Positions 52,267-61,563 of a stretch of 64,000 bases of DNA are shown piece by piece. Under the pieces are notes generated by a model. That model was given only the letters and a program-made list of their open reading frames with translations, searched no databases and had not been told where the DNA came from. The stretch lies in NCBI GenBank assembly GCA_030745835.1, contig JASLNU010000113.1, forward strand, positions 1-64,000, written 5' to 3'. Numbering within the stretch: position 1 is the first letter of the stretch; each line of letters begins with the position of its first letter. A program made the position numbers and the translations under genes. Origin of the DNA: GCA-2687515 sp002687515. Its GTDB lineage: Bacteria > Pseudomonadota > Alphaproteobacteria > Rhodospirillales > UBA2165.

Positions 52267-53016
52267 TTAAACCGCCGTGTACCCGCCGTCGATCAAGAGA
52301 TCGGTTCCGGTCATGAAAGACGATTCATCGCTGGCCAGGAATACCGCGCCCGCCGCCATTTCGTGCGTTTCGCCGAGGCGGTCAAACAATGTAGAAGCGT
52401 GGGCGTGGGCTTCCGCCTCGTTCGGCCATTGGCTGAAGAAGCGGGCGTCGGCGGTCGGCCCAGGCGACAGAGTATTGGCGCGGATGTTTTGCGCGGCATG
52501 GTCCACCGCCAGCGCCTTGGCAAGGCTCAGAAGCGCGCCCTTTTGCGAAGCGTACCAGGCGCGCCCCGGTTTCGGCGCCCGCGCCAATTGCGAAGCAACC
52601 AGGATGATCGAACCGCCGCCGCCCCCGGCCATCACCGGAATGGCATGTTTCAACAACAGGAACACACCGGTCAGATTGACGTCGATGGAACGCCGCCAAT
52701 CTTCAAGCGGCAATTCGGTGACCGGCAGGTAGGGCACGTCCAGATGCGCGCTGGTGACGATTGTCGAAAGGCCGCCGAACTCGCCTTTCGCTGTTTCCAC
52801 CAGTTGTGCGGCGTAGGCTTCTTCGGCCGCGTCTCCCGCTACGCCGATGGCCCGCCCGCCCGCGTCCCGGATTCCGGACACGGTATTGCTCAGCGCCTCT
52901 GCGTTGATGTCGGCGCAGACCAGGTTGGCGCCCTCGGCGGCGAAAGCCCGGCAGACGGCTTCGCCGATACCGCCGCCCGCCCCGGTGACGATGGCGGTTT
53001 TCTCATTCAAGCGCAT
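52267..53016 (-). CDS. SDR-family oxidoreductase
   Basis: A 249-aa classical short-chain dehydrogenase. The cofactor motif is GAGGGIG, and the active site has WYASQKGALL (YxxxK intact) with Ser in LVASQLA. The C-terminal segment FLASDESSFMTGTDLLIDGGYT is typical. ATG 53016 is preceded by GGGGGAG. It is divergent from the PF09370 gene across about 126 bp and may belong to that catabolic block. The substrate is unknown. Confidence 0.92.
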   Translation of the reverse strand: MRLNEKTAIVTGAGGGIGEAVCRAFAAEGANLVCADINAEALSNTVSGIRDAGGRAIGVAGDAAEEAYAAQLVETAKGEFGGLSTIVTSAHLDVPYLPVTELPLEDWRRSIDVNLTGVFLLLKHAIPVMAGGGGGSIILVASQLARAPKPGRAWYASQKGALLSLAKALAVDHAAQNIRANTLSPGPTADARFFSQWPNEAEAHAHASTLFDRLGETHEMAAGAVFLASDESSFMTGTDLLIDGGYTAV

Positions 53017-53142
53017 GACAAGCTCCCCCAAATCTTAGTCCGTTCGACGCCGTTCTAGATGCTCCCGGCGGCTTTGCAAGAATATAACCGATTCACTATG
53101 CTGGAAACCGTGGGCATAATTCCATGCCCGCAGGGGGTGACC

Positions 53143-54003
53143 ATGACAGGCATATTCGCCGGAAAATTCGATCGCGAGACCATCAATGCCCGCTTGGCTG
53201 GCGAACGGGACGCGGGCCGCGCCATCTATGACGCCCTTTGCGGGACCGGAATTACGGCCAAGATGGCGGCGCGCGGCGGCGCCGACCTGGTGACCACCCA
53301 CGATCTCGCTTATTTCCGCATGCAGGGCCTGTCCTCGATGGCCGGTTACTTGCCGATCGGCGACGCCAACGCCATCACCCTTGAACTTGGCGAACGGTTC
53401 CTGATCAATGTGGTGTCCGAATGCCCGGTGATCGCCGGTATTCTCGGCGTTGATCCGACCCGCGACATGCGCCGCTTCATCGATAGGCTGGTGGCCGCCG
53501 GTTACGACGGCATCATGAACTGCCCGACGGTGGCCCTGATCGACGGTAAGTTCCGGAGCGATCTGGAAGAAACCGGCCTGGGTTATGCGAAAGAGGTGGA
53601 GGCGCTGGGCTATGCATCGGCGCGCGGCATCTTTACCAAGGCCTTCTGCACCTCGGTCGACGAGGCCCTGGCCATGGCCGAGGCCGGCGTCGACAACATC
53701 ATTGTGCATTTCGGCAATTCCTCGGGCGGCAGCACCGGCTCGCAGACGGTGATGGCGGACGACAGCGCCATCTCGCGCGCCGCCGGAATCTGCGATGCGC
53801 TGGCCGCCAAGCATGGCGGCCTGATCGTGACCTGCCACGGCGGGTCGATCGAAACGCCCGCCGACTTCGCCGGCTTCCTCGCAGCCGAGCCGCGCCTCGA
53901 CGGCTATGTGGGCGGCTCGTCCGCCGAACGTTTTCCGATCGAGGCATCGGTACCCAAGGCGGCCGAGGGCTTCAAGAGCGTCCGCCTTCCGGGCCGGGGC
54001 TGA
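53143..54003 (+). CDS. PEP hydrolase-like TIM-barrel protein (PF09370, C-terminal half of Tm-1)
   Basis: A 286-aa TIM-barrel protein of the phosphoenolpyruvate hydrolase-like family. Recognisable segments are CGTGITAKMAARGGADLV, PIGDANAI, ILGVDPTRDM, NCPTVALIDG and the phosphate-site-like GGSSAERFP. The start at ATG 53143 has GGGGG upstream and matches the family. In the plant Tm-1 protein this domain is fused to a UPF0261 domain; here that is the next gene, 7 bases downstream. The biochemical role is not established. Confidence 0.85.
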   Translation: MTGIFAGKFDRETINARLAGERDAGRAIYDALCGTGITAKMAARGGADLVTTHDLAYFRMQGLSSMAGYLPIGDANAITLELGERFLINVVSECPVIAGILGVDPTRDMRRFIDRLVAAGYDGIMNCPTVALIDGKFRSDLEETGLGYAKEVEALGYASARGIFTKAFCTSVDEALAMAEAGVDNIIVHFGNSSGGSTGSQTVMADDSAISRAAGICDALAAKHGGLIVTCHGGSIETPADFAGFLAAEPRLDGYVGGSSAERFPIEASVPKAAEGFKSVRLPGRG

Positions 54004-54010
54004 CCGGTAA

Positions 54011-55270
54011 ATGCCAGATAGTTTGACGCGTGGCCCCAACATCGCCGTTCTTGTCACCCTCGACAGCAAGGATGCCGCCGCCCGCTTCATCTGTGAAGTT
54101 TTGCGGGGACTCGGCGCGGAACCCTGGTTGGTCGATCCGTCGCTGCGTCCCCACGATATCGCGGGCGCCAATCTCGGCGGCGGCGAACTGGCCGAATTGT
54201 CCGGCACCAGCTGGAACGCGATGGCCGGGATGGAGCGGTCGGAAGCCGCCGAAACCATGATTATCGGCGCCACCCGGGCGCTGCTGGACAAATATGAAGC
54301 CGGCGGCATCGATGGCGTCATCGGTATCGGCGGGGCCAACGGGTCCACCGTTTTCTGCGCCATGATGCGCGCCCTGCCGCCCCTCTTTCCGAAGGTGATG
54401 GTGACGCCGGTGGCGGCAACGGCGGCGGTGCAATGGTATGTGGCGGAAAGCGACATCGCCATGTTCCCGACCATCGGCGATATCGTTCTCAACCGGGTGA
54501 CGCGCGCGGTCATGGAAAACGCCGCCCACGCGGTGGTCGGCATGGCCGAGGCCCATAGGGCGCGCGCCGGACGCGATGATGACAGCCCGCCGCTGGTCGG
54601 CGTCTCGTCGTTCGGCAATCTGCAAAAATGCGTCGACCGGGTGACCGACCGGCTTGAGGCCGAGGGCTTCGAGGTGATGCATTTCCATGCTTCGGGACCC
54701 GGCGGCAAGGCATTGGAAAATCTGGCCGGCAGGGGGCTTTTGGCCGGGGTGATCGATATTACCACCTCGGAATTGACCGATCTCTTGACCGGCGGCGTTT
54801 ATTCGGCGGGCGATGGGCGGCTGAAATCGGCGGGCGCGGCGGGCCTGCCCCAGGTGGTGGCGCCGGGCGCCATCGATCATACCAATTGGTGGGTGGGCGA
54901 ATGCCCGGAACGCTATCGGGACCGGGAATTCTATCAATATAATGTCGAGATCCTGCTGATGCGCACCAACGCCGAGGAAATGACCACCCTTGGCGAATTG
55001 TTCGCCGAGCGCCTGAACGCCGCCGCCGGGCCGGTCACGGTGATGATCCCTACCCAAGGTTTCAGCCAGCATGTGATTCGCAAGACCCAGGATATCGACG
55101 GCAATGTGGTCGGCGAATGGAAGCAGCCCGAAACCGACCGCCGGTTCACCGAAGCGGTGCGGGCAAAGCTCAGCCATGGCGCCGTGAAAGAGCTTGATCT
55201 GCATATCAATGACGACGCCTTCGCCGATGCCTGCGTCGATGAGTTTCTGTCGATGATGGCGCGGCAATGA
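54011..55270 (+). CDS. UPF0261/Tm-1-like ATP-binding protein
   Basis: A 419-aa UPF0261 protein. Landmarks are the N-terminal TLDSKDAAARFICEVLRGLG, the GIGGANGSTVFCAMMRALP nucleotide-binding segment, MFPTIGDIVLNRV and IDITTSELTDLLTGGV. Tomato Tm-1 carries this domain fused to the TIM barrel found in the preceding gene, and binds viral replicase; the bacterial role is unknown. It ends with an ATGA overlap with the flavoprotein gene. Confidence 0.88.
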   Translation: MPDSLTRGPNIAVLVTLDSKDAAARFICEVLRGLGAEPWLVDPSLRPHDIAGANLGGGELAELSGTSWNAMAGMERSEAAETMIIGATRALLDKYEAGGIDGVIGIGGANGSTVFCAMMRALPPLFPKVMVTPVAATAAVQWYVAESDIAMFPTIGDIVLNRVTRAVMENAAHAVVGMAEAHRARAGRDDDSPPLVGVSSFGNLQKCVDRVTDRLEAEGFEVMHFHASGPGGKALENLAGRGLLAGVIDITTSELTDLLTGGVYSAGDGRLKSAGAAGLPQVVAPGAIDHTNWWVGECPERYRDREFYQYNVEILLMRTNAEEMTTLGELFAERLNAAAGPVTVMIPTQGFSQHVIRKTQDIDGNVVGEWKQPETDRRFTEAVRAKLSHGAVKELDLHINDDAFADACVDEFLSMMARQ

Positions 55271-56955
55271 CCGAAACCATACCCGTCCGGCGCCACCGTT
55301 GCGATGTGCTGATCGTCGGCGGCGGCGCGGCGGCGAGCATGGCCGCCTTCGAATGCGCCGATGCCGGCGTCACCATGATCCAGGCAACAAAGGGACGCGC
55401 CACCTCGGGCACCACGACGGTGGCCAGGGGCGGGTTCGCCGCCGCCATCGGCGAAAATGACAGCCCGGAACAGCACCTGGCCGAGATTCTGGAACATGGC
55501 GGCGAGCTGATCGATCCGGAACTGGCGGCGGTCTGGACCCGCGATATCGTCGCGATCGTCCATGATTTGCAATCCTGGGGCGCCGAATTTGTGACCGGCG
55601 ACGACGGCGCGCTGGACCTCAAATCCTTTCCCGGCCACAGCCGCCCGCGCGCCGTGCATCATTTCGACACCACCGGCAACATGTTGACCAAGGTGTTGTC
55701 GGCCAAGCTGCGCGGCGATGACCGCATCGAAAAACATTCGCTAACCGCCATCGTCGATTTGATCGCTGATGGCAGCCGGGTCACCGGCGCCTGGGGCGTT
55801 GATTACGGCGCCGGCGAGCTTGTCGCCTATGCGGCCAAACAGGTGATCGTCGCCACCGGCGGCGGCAGCGGGCTGTTCTACGTCAACGACAATCCGCCGC
55901 AGGTGACCGGCGACGGCTACGCCATGGGCTTCCGCGCCGGCTGTCCACTGCTGGGGATCGAGATGATCGATTTCCAGGCCATGTGTTGTAGCCCAGAAGA
56001 ATTGTTCGGCTTTGCTCCGCATCCGACCGGCTTCATCAACGCCGGCGCCGTTTTCCGCAACCGTAATGGCGAGGAATTCCTCAAACGCTATTACCCGGAG
56101 ACGGCGGAACAGAGCACGCGCAGCGAAGTAATCCTGGCGATGGCTCGCGAAATCCACGCCGGGCGGGCGGCGCTCACCGGCGGCATCTTCATGGACGCGA
56201 CGCGCGTCCCGCTGGAGGTGATCGAAAAGCAGATCCCGCATGTCTATAAAACCTGCCTGCACCGGGGCATCGACATTACCGAAACGCCGCTCGAAGTGGC
56301 GCCCGGCAGCCACACCTGGCTCGGCGGATTGAAGATCGATGCTGACGGGCGGACGCCGGTGGCCGGCCTCTGGGCGGCGGGCGAAACGGCGGGCGGTATC
56401 CACGGCGGCAACCGCATCGGCGGATCGGCGCTGTCGGCATCCCTGGTATTTGGGCGCCGCGCCGGGCACGCCGCGGCGCGCGCCGCCAGGGTGGAAGATG
56501 CGCCACCGGTGGAAATCCCAGCCGAGGATGCCGATTGGGTGGCCCAACTGATAAGCCGGCGCGGCGGCCCGCACCAGGGCGAGGTGCGCCTCAACTGCCG
56601 CATGCTGGCCCATGAGAACCTGGGACCGATCCGCGATGCGGTCCATTGCAACGACGCCATCCGGGCCTTCGAAAAAATCGAGGCCGAAGACGTCGGCCAA
56701 ATGTGCCTCGCCGAAGAGGCTGGCGGGTCGCCGAAAATCCTGGGCCAGGAACTGGAAAGCGCCCTGGCGGTGAAAAACCTGGCGCTGTTGGGCCGCCTGC
56801 TGGGCACTGCGGCCGGCAGGCGCGAGGAAAGCCGCGGCGCCCACTACCGCATCGATTTCCCCGAAACCGACGATGCCCGCTGGCGCACGGTGACACGGCT
56901 GCATCCGGCGCAAGATGGCGCTATCGCGTTTCATGCCGATCCCGTGAAAGCTTAA
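55267..56955 (+). CDS. FAD-dependent fumarate reductase/succinate dehydrogenase-type flavoprotein
   Basis: A 562-aa FAD_binding_2 flavoprotein. The N-terminal dinucleotide motif is VLIVGGGAAASMAA, and the C-terminal flavin region is GGIHGGNRIGGSALSASLVFG. The helical cap domain at the C-terminus resembles SdhA/FrdA/NadB. The usual QFHPT segment is not in its normal place; QAMCCSPEELF is inserted before an HPTG, so substrate and electron partner may differ. No SdhB-type partner is adjacent. ATG 55267 overlaps the UPF0261 stop. Confidence 0.88.
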   Translation: MTETIPVRRHRCDVLIVGGGAAASMAAFECADAGVTMIQATKGRATSGTTTVARGGFAAAIGENDSPEQHLAEILEHGGELIDPELAAVWTRDIVAIVHDLQSWGAEFVTGDDGALDLKSFPGHSRPRAVHHFDTTGNMLTKVLSAKLRGDDRIEKHSLTAIVDLIADGSRVTGAWGVDYGAGELVAYAAKQVIVATGGGSGLFYVNDNPPQVTGDGYAMGFRAGCPLLGIEMIDFQAMCCSPEELFGFAPHPTGFINAGAVFRNRNGEEFLKRYYPETAEQSTRSEVILAMAREIHAGRAALTGGIFMDATRVPLEVIEKQIPHVYKTCLHRGIDITETPLEVAPGSHTWLGGLKIDADGRTPVAGLWAAGETAGGIHGGNRIGGSALSASLVFGRRAGHAAARAARVEDAPPVEIPAEDADWVAQLISRRGGPHQGEVRLNCRMLAHENLGPIRDAVHCNDAIRAFEKIEAEDVGQMCLAEEAGGSPKILGQELESALAVKNLALLGRLLGTAAGRREESRGAHYRIDFPETDDARWRTVTRLHPAQDGAIAFHADPVKA

Positions 56956-56969
56956 CATATTCATATTTT

Positions 56970-56981
56970 GTGATATTTCAC
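56970..56981. promoter_or_regulatory. Candidate GntR operator
   Basis: GTGATATTTCAC is a GTGA-TATT-TCAC inverted repeat in the AT-rich 120-bp gap before the GntR gene. GATATTTCAC recurs at 57056-57065, just before the start. This fits autoregulation. Confidence 0.4.
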
Positions 56982-57075
56982 GGTTAGATTTATTATAGAA
57001 TTCTGGCAAAAAACATTGAAGATATGAATATATTAAGTTATTATTGTCGATATCTGATATTTCACTGGTTCCAAA

Positions 57076-57750
57076 ATGCTAGATGACAGTTCCATTACCA
57101 ATGGCGGGCTGATCCGCGATAGCGTCTATGACAAGATACGCGCCGATATTCTCGCCTGCACCCTGGCGCCGGGCGCGCGCATCCATGAAAACGACCTGGC
57201 GGCGCGCCATGATGTCTCGAAGTCGCCGGTGCGCGACGCGCTTCTGCGCCTCGAGGTGGAGGGCCTGATCGAGGTCTTGCCGCGCAAGGGCTACCGGGTG
57301 CGCCCGATATCGGTATCCGATGTGGGCGAGCTTTATGAAATGCGCTTGCTTTTGGAAAAAGCCTGCGTTCGCCGTGCCATCGCAGAGGCGACGGATGAAA
57401 CCTTGGCCGGCCTCGATAGTTTCCGAAGCGCCGGTGATCGAGGCGGGCTCGCCGAATGGGTCCGCTACAACCGCCAATTCCACCGCGCCATCGCCATTGC
57501 TGCCGGCAATGCGCGCCTCGGCAAGGCCGCCGCCGAGGTTATCGACCAGTTCGACCGGCTGACCTTCGTCGGCGTCGCCCACATCACCAGCGAGGGCGCG
57601 GCGGAAAAGCTGGTGGTCGAACATGGCGCCCTGATCGATGCCATCCAGGGCCGCGACAAAGGCCGCGCCGGGCGCCTGATCACCGACCACATCAAGCAAT
57701 CCCGGAAGCGGGTGTTCGCGGTGCTTGCCGATCCACCCATTGTAGATTAG
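57076..57750 (+). CDS. GntR-family regulator (FadR/FCD type)
   Basis: A 224-aa transcription regulator. The winged helix-turn-helix holds RIHENDLAARHDVSKSPVRDALLRLE and the C-terminal FCD domain has the metal-binding-type pattern around YNRQFHRAIA and EHGALIDAIQ. Acidic metabolites usually act as effectors in this subfamily. It sits between the flavoprotein gene and the molybdenum hydroxylase operon and probably controls one or both. Confidence 0.93.
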   Translation: MLDDSSITNGGLIRDSVYDKIRADILACTLAPGARIHENDLAARHDVSKSPVRDALLRLEVEGLIEVLPRKGYRVRPISVSDVGELYEMRLLLEKACVRRAIAEATDETLAGLDSFRSAGDRGGLAEWVRYNRQFHRAIAIAAGNARLGKAAAEVIDQFDRLTFVGVAHITSEGAAEKLVVEHGALIDAIQGRDKGRAGRLITDHIKQSRKRVFAVLADPPIVD

Positions 57751-57778
57751 GGGCGCCGAACCAAGGGGGACAAAGCCA

Positions 57779-58651
57779 ATGAAACCATTCGAATTTATCA
57801 AGGCGGAGACTACCGAGGACGCCATCGCCGCGCTCGCCGAACATGGTCCGGATATCCGCATCCTGGCCGGCGGCACCGACCTGCTGGTCGATCTCAAGCA
57901 TGCCGGCGCATCGCCGGGCGTGGTCCTGGATATCTCTCGGGTGGATGACCTGTCCGCCATATCGCTGGCCGATGACGGGCTGCATATCGGCGCCGCCGTC
58001 ACCCACACGGAGATCATGGACGATCCGCTGATCGAGGAACATGCGCCGGCGATGATCGATGCGGCGCACACTGTCGGTGCCGTGCAGACCCGCAATCTGG
58101 GCACCATCGGCGGCAATCTTGTGACCTGCGTGCCGTCCATGGATTCAGGGCCGGTGCTGATGGCGCTCGAAGCCGAGGTAACGCTGGCCGGCAGTGGCGG
58201 GCGGCGTCGCATGAAATTGACCGAATTCTTTGTCGGTCCGCGCAAGACCATCCTGGCAACCGACGAGTTGCTGCTGGAAATCGTCATCCCGACGGAAAAT
58301 CTTGGCAAGCCAGCCCATTTCCTGAAATTCGGCCTGCGCAAGGGGCAGGCCCTGGCGTTGGTCAATGTGGCTTCCAGCCTGTGGCTCGAGGACGGCAAGA
58401 TCACGGCGCCGCGCATTGCCTTGGGCGCCGTCGCGCCCGTCGTCATCCGCTGCGAAGGCGCCGAAGCCGCGCTCGAGGGCCAGGCCGTCTCGGATCAAGT
58501 CATTGCCGAGGCCGCCAAAATCGCCGCCGGTGAAGCCAGGCCGATCGACGATTTCCGCGCCTCCAAGGAATATCGGATGGATTTAATAGAAGTGGGCGTT
58601 CGAAGGACGCTTGCCGCCGCCATTGAGCTGGCCGGCCAGGAAGGAGAGTAA
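57779..58651 (+). CDS. Molybdenum hydroxylase FAD-binding subunit (CoxM/NdhF type)
   Basis: A 290-aa FAD subunit. The FAD motifs are ILAGGTDLLVDLK near the N-terminus and TIGGNLVTCVPSMDS in the middle. A CO_deh_flav_C-type domain follows. GGGGGA precedes ATG 57779. It passes electrons from the 2Fe-2S subunit to FAD in the cytoplasm. It is the first gene of a four-gene operon with the FeS subunit and a split large subunit. Confidence 0.93.
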   Translation: MKPFEFIKAETTEDAIAALAEHGPDIRILAGGTDLLVDLKHAGASPGVVLDISRVDDLSAISLADDGLHIGAAVTHTEIMDDPLIEEHAPAMIDAAHTVGAVQTRNLGTIGGNLVTCVPSMDSGPVLMALEAEVTLAGSGGRRRMKLTEFFVGPRKTILATDELLLEIVIPTENLGKPAHFLKFGLRKGQALALVNVASSLWLEDGKITAPRIALGAVAPVVIRCEGAEAALEGQAVSDQVIAEAAKIAAGEARPIDDFRASKEYRMDLIEVGVRRTLAAAIELAGQEGE

Positions 58652-58655
58652 ATCA

Positions 58656-59135
58656 ATGGATGTCACGATGACCGTAAACGGGCGCGAGATGAGTGCCTCG
58701 GTGCCGCCGGAAACGACGCTCTTGAAATTGCTGCGCGAAGATTGGGACCTGACCGGCGCCAAATTGGGGTGCGATGTCGGCGATTGCGGCGCCTGCACGG
58801 TGCTGGTCGACGGCATGGCGGTAAATGCCTGCCTGATGCTCGCCGGGCAGGCCGACGGGCGCGAGATCACAACCATCGAAGGGCTCGCCGATCTCGACGC
58901 CTTCCACCCGTTGCAGAAAACCTTCGAGGAACTGGCCGCCCTGCAATGCGGTTTCTGCGGGCCGGGCATCATCCTGGCGGCAAAATACCTGCTCGATAAC
59001 AATCCCGATCCCAGCATCGACGAAATCCGCGATGGCCTGGCCGGCAATCTCTGCCGCTGTACCGGTTACACCAAGATCATCGAGGCTGTAGCCGACACCG
59101 CCAAGGAATTGGCCGCCGGGAAAGACGCGGCCTGA
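58656..59135 (+). CDS. Molybdenum hydroxylase 2Fe-2S subunit (CoxS/NdhS type)
   Basis: A 159-aa protein with two [2Fe-2S] clusters. The plant-ferredoxin-type cluster has CDVGDCGACTVLVDG and a later Cys; the second has CGFCGPG and CRCTGY. AAGGAG precedes ATG 58656; a frame from 58611 overlaps the preceding gene. It lies 4 bases after the FAD subunit and 14 bases before the large subunit. Confidence 0.95.
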   Translation: MDVTMTVNGREMSASVPPETTLLKLLREDWDLTGAKLGCDVGDCGACTVLVDGMAVNACLMLAGQADGREITTIEGLADLDAFHPLQKTFEELAALQCGFCGPGIILAAKYLLDNNPDPSIDEIRDGLAGNLCRCTGYTKIIEAVADTAKELAAGKDAA

Positions 59136-59149
59136 CTGAGGAGAGAACT

Positions 59150-60535
59150 ATGGACGACAATGTCAAGGTACTGGACAAGGACACGGCGCTGGAAGAGTTG
59201 CGCGAAGCCGACGAAGCGCTGCGCCTGCCCGCCGTCCGTGAGCCGGTCACCTACCCGATCGAGACGCGGGTTCCAGATGCCCGCCAGCAGACCCCCGCCG
59301 TCGGCCAGCGCGCCACCCGGCCCGATGGCCGCCTGCATGGCCTCGGCCAGACCAAATATATCGACGATTTGTCATTTCCCGGCATGATCCACGCCAAGAT
59401 CAAGCGCGCCGGCATCGCCCATGCGCGCATCAAAAGCATCGACGTTTCCGAAGCCGAAAATATGCCGGGTGTGCTGGCGACCCTGGTCGGCAGCGAAATC
59501 CCGGTCAATTCCTTCGGCCCCAGCCTGCAGGACCAGCCGGTGCTGGCCAGCGAAATCGTGTTCCACGCCGGCGACGGCGTCGCCGCTGTCGCCGCCGTTA
59601 CCGAGCAATTGGCCCTGGATGCGCTCGAAAAAATCAAGGTCGAATTTGAGCCGATGACCCCGGTCTTCGATCCCATCGAAGCGATGCAGGACGATGCGCC
59701 CCGTGTGCATGATCCGGACAGCAACATTTATTCCACCAAAATCATCAAGAAGGGCGAGGTGGACAAGGGATTCGCCGAGGCAGACCATATCTTCGAAGGC
59801 ACCTTCAGGACCCAGATGGTGGAGCACGTACCAATGGAACCGCACGCCACCATCGCCGAATGGGACGGCAACGGGCGCCTGACCCTCTGGTCCACGCTCG
59901 GGCGCATCACCCTCGGGCGCGCCGATATTTCGCGCACCCTCGAGTTGCCGTTCAACCGCATCCGCATCATCGGCACCGTGGTCGGCGGCAATTTCGGCGG
60001 CAAGAACGAGATCACCCAGGAACCGATCCTCGGCCTCCTCTCCAAAAAAACCGGGCGTCCGGTGAAGGGCGTCTATAGCCGCGAAGACGAGTTCATTTCC
60101 TCGACCACACGCCACCCCTTCATCATGGAATACAAGACCGGCGTCAATTCCGACGGCCGCATCCAGGCCCGCAAGGTGCGCCTGGTCTGCGACGGCGGCG
60201 CCTATTGTTCCTGGTCGGAAACGACGCTCGGCAAGGCCTGCATCCTATCGGCGGGGCCCTACAATATCGACAACCTGCATGTGGAAGCCTTCGCCGTCTA
60301 CACCAACAAGACGATGACCGGGGCGATGCGCGGCTTCGGCGCGCCGCAGGTCTGCTTCGCCTATGAAAGCCACATGGACGACATGGCGGCGGCGCTCGGT
60401 ATCGATCCCCTGGAAATTCGGGTGCTGAACGCCTTCGAGGAAAACGCCGCCAGTCCCACCGGCCAGGTGCTGCAGTCGGTGGTGGTCAAGGATTCGCTTG
60501 AAATGGCCGCCGAACGCTTCGGCTGGAAGGAGTAG
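59150..60535 (+). CDS. Molybdenum hydroxylase large subunit, N-terminal part (NdhL-like)
   Basis: A 461-aa protein with the a/b hammerhead domain (LGQTKYIDDLSFPGMIHAKI) and the first molybdopterin-binding region (VVGGNFGGKNE, MRGFGAPQVCFAYE). In most relatives this continues as one chain of about 770-800 residues; here it ends with TAG at 60533-60535 and a separate gene follows. The size match to NdhL of Eubacterium barkeri nicotinate dehydrogenase is notable. GAGGAGAG precedes ATG 59150. Confidence 0.9.
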   Translation: MDDNVKVLDKDTALEELREADEALRLPAVREPVTYPIETRVPDARQQTPAVGQRATRPDGRLHGLGQTKYIDDLSFPGMIHAKIKRAGIAHARIKSIDVSEAENMPGVLATLVGSEIPVNSFGPSLQDQPVLASEIVFHAGDGVAAVAAVTEQLALDALEKIKVEFEPMTPVFDPIEAMQDDAPRVHDPDSNIYSTKIIKKGEVDKGFAEADHIFEGTFRTQMVEHVPMEPHATIAEWDGNGRLTLWSTLGRITLGRADISRTLELPFNRIRIIGTVVGGNFGGKNEITQEPILGLLSKKTGRPVKGVYSREDEFISSTTRHPFIMEYKTGVNSDGRIQARKVRLVCDGGAYCSWSETTLGKACILSAGPYNIDNLHVEAFAVYTNKTMTGAMRGFGAPQVCFAYESHMDDMAAALGIDPLEIRVLNAFEENAASPTGQVLQSVVVKDSLEMAAERFGWKE

Positions 60536-60540
60536 CCGAT

Positions 60541-61563
60541 ATGAAACACTCAGGAAAAGGCATCGGCTGCATGTGGTACCCGATCGGCTTCACGGTGGCC
60601 GCCAACCCGTCGGCGGCGACCGTCAAGGTCAACGAGGACGGCACCGCGACGGTGCTCACCGGCACCGTCGAAACCGGGCAGGGGTCGCTCACCGTCCTCG
60701 GCCAGATCGCGGCGGAGGAGCTGGGCATTTCGGCGGACGATGTGCATGTGGTCTCCGCCGACACCGACACCACGCCGATGGATACCGGCGCCATCGCGTC
60801 GCGCACCACCTATGTCACCGGCAACGCCATCCAGCTGGCCGCCGAGAAGGCCAAGGAAATATTGTTCGAGGTGGCGGCGCCGATGTTGCGCGTCCGCCCC
60901 GACCAGTTGGAAACCGCCGACCGCAAGATCCAGGTCAAGGGCTTCCCGCAACGCTGCCTGCCGATCGCCGAGGTCGCCAATCAGGCCCAGTTCGTGATCG
61001 GCATGCCGGCCATCGGCTCGGCCTCGTTCAACCCGCCGACGGTCGAGATGGACCCCGAAACCGGGCAGGGCAAACCCTTTTCCACCTATGTCTATGCGAC
61101 CCAGATCGCCGAGGTCGAGGTCGATGACGAAACCGGCGAGGTCGATGTATTGCGCATCGCCGCCGCCCACGATTGCGGCACCGCCATCAACCCGATGCTG
61201 GTCGAGGGCCAGGTGCAGGGTGGCATCTCGATGGGTATCGGCTTCGCCCTGCAGGAAGAAATGCTGTTCGACGAAGCGGGGCTGCAGGTCAATCCCAACC
61301 TGACCAACTATATCATGCCGACATCGCTCGATATGCCCGAGATCGAGGTGGATATCGTCGAAAACTTCGATCCCACCGGGCCGTTCGGCGCCAAGGGCGT
61401 CGGCGAGCCGACCTCGGTGCCGACGGCGGCGGCGATCCTCAACGCCATCCATGACGCCGTCGGGGTGCGGATATATTCGCTGCCCGCCACGGCGGAGAAG
61501 ATTTTGGCGGCGATCAAGGAAAAACGAGAAGGCGCAGCCCAAGCCTTGCCGGCGGCGGAATAA
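60541..61563 (+). CDS. Molybdenum hydroxylase large subunit, C-terminal part (NdhM-like)
   Basis: A 340-aa protein carrying the second molybdopterin-binding half: ETGQGSLTVLGQIAAEE, DCGTAINPMLVEGQVQGGISMG and the catalytic Glu in FGAKGVGEPTSVP. It is in a different frame from the preceding gene, with its own AGGAG and a 5-base gap after the preceding stop, so a true split is likelier than a frameshift. NdhM of nicotinate dehydrogenase has the same size and place. The substrate, perhaps an N-heterocycle, is unproven. Confidence 0.9.
   Translation: MKHSGKGIGCMWYPIGFTVAANPSAATVKVNEDGTATVLTGTVETGQGSLTVLGQIAAEELGISADDVHVVSADTDTTPMDTGAIASRTTYVTGNAIQLAAEKAKEILFEVAAPMLRVRPDQLETADRKIQVKGFPQRCLPIAEVANQAQFVIGMPAIGSASFNPPTVEMDPETGQGKPFSTYVYATQIAEVEVDDETGEVDVLRIAAAHDCGTAINPMLVEGQVQGGISMGIGFALQEEMLFDEAGLQVNPNLTNYIMPTSLDMPEIEVDIVENFDPTGPFGAKGVGEPTSVPTAAAILNAIHDAVGVRIYSLPATAEKILAAIKEKREGAAQALPAAE

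Noticed and set aside
60530..60545. A sequencing frameshift splitting one molybdenum hydroxylase large subunit
   Set aside because: The stop and the next start are 5 bases apart, each gene has its own Shine-Dalgarno sequence, the break falls at a domain junction, and split large subunits are known in nicotinate dehydrogenase. It cannot be fully excluded without reads.
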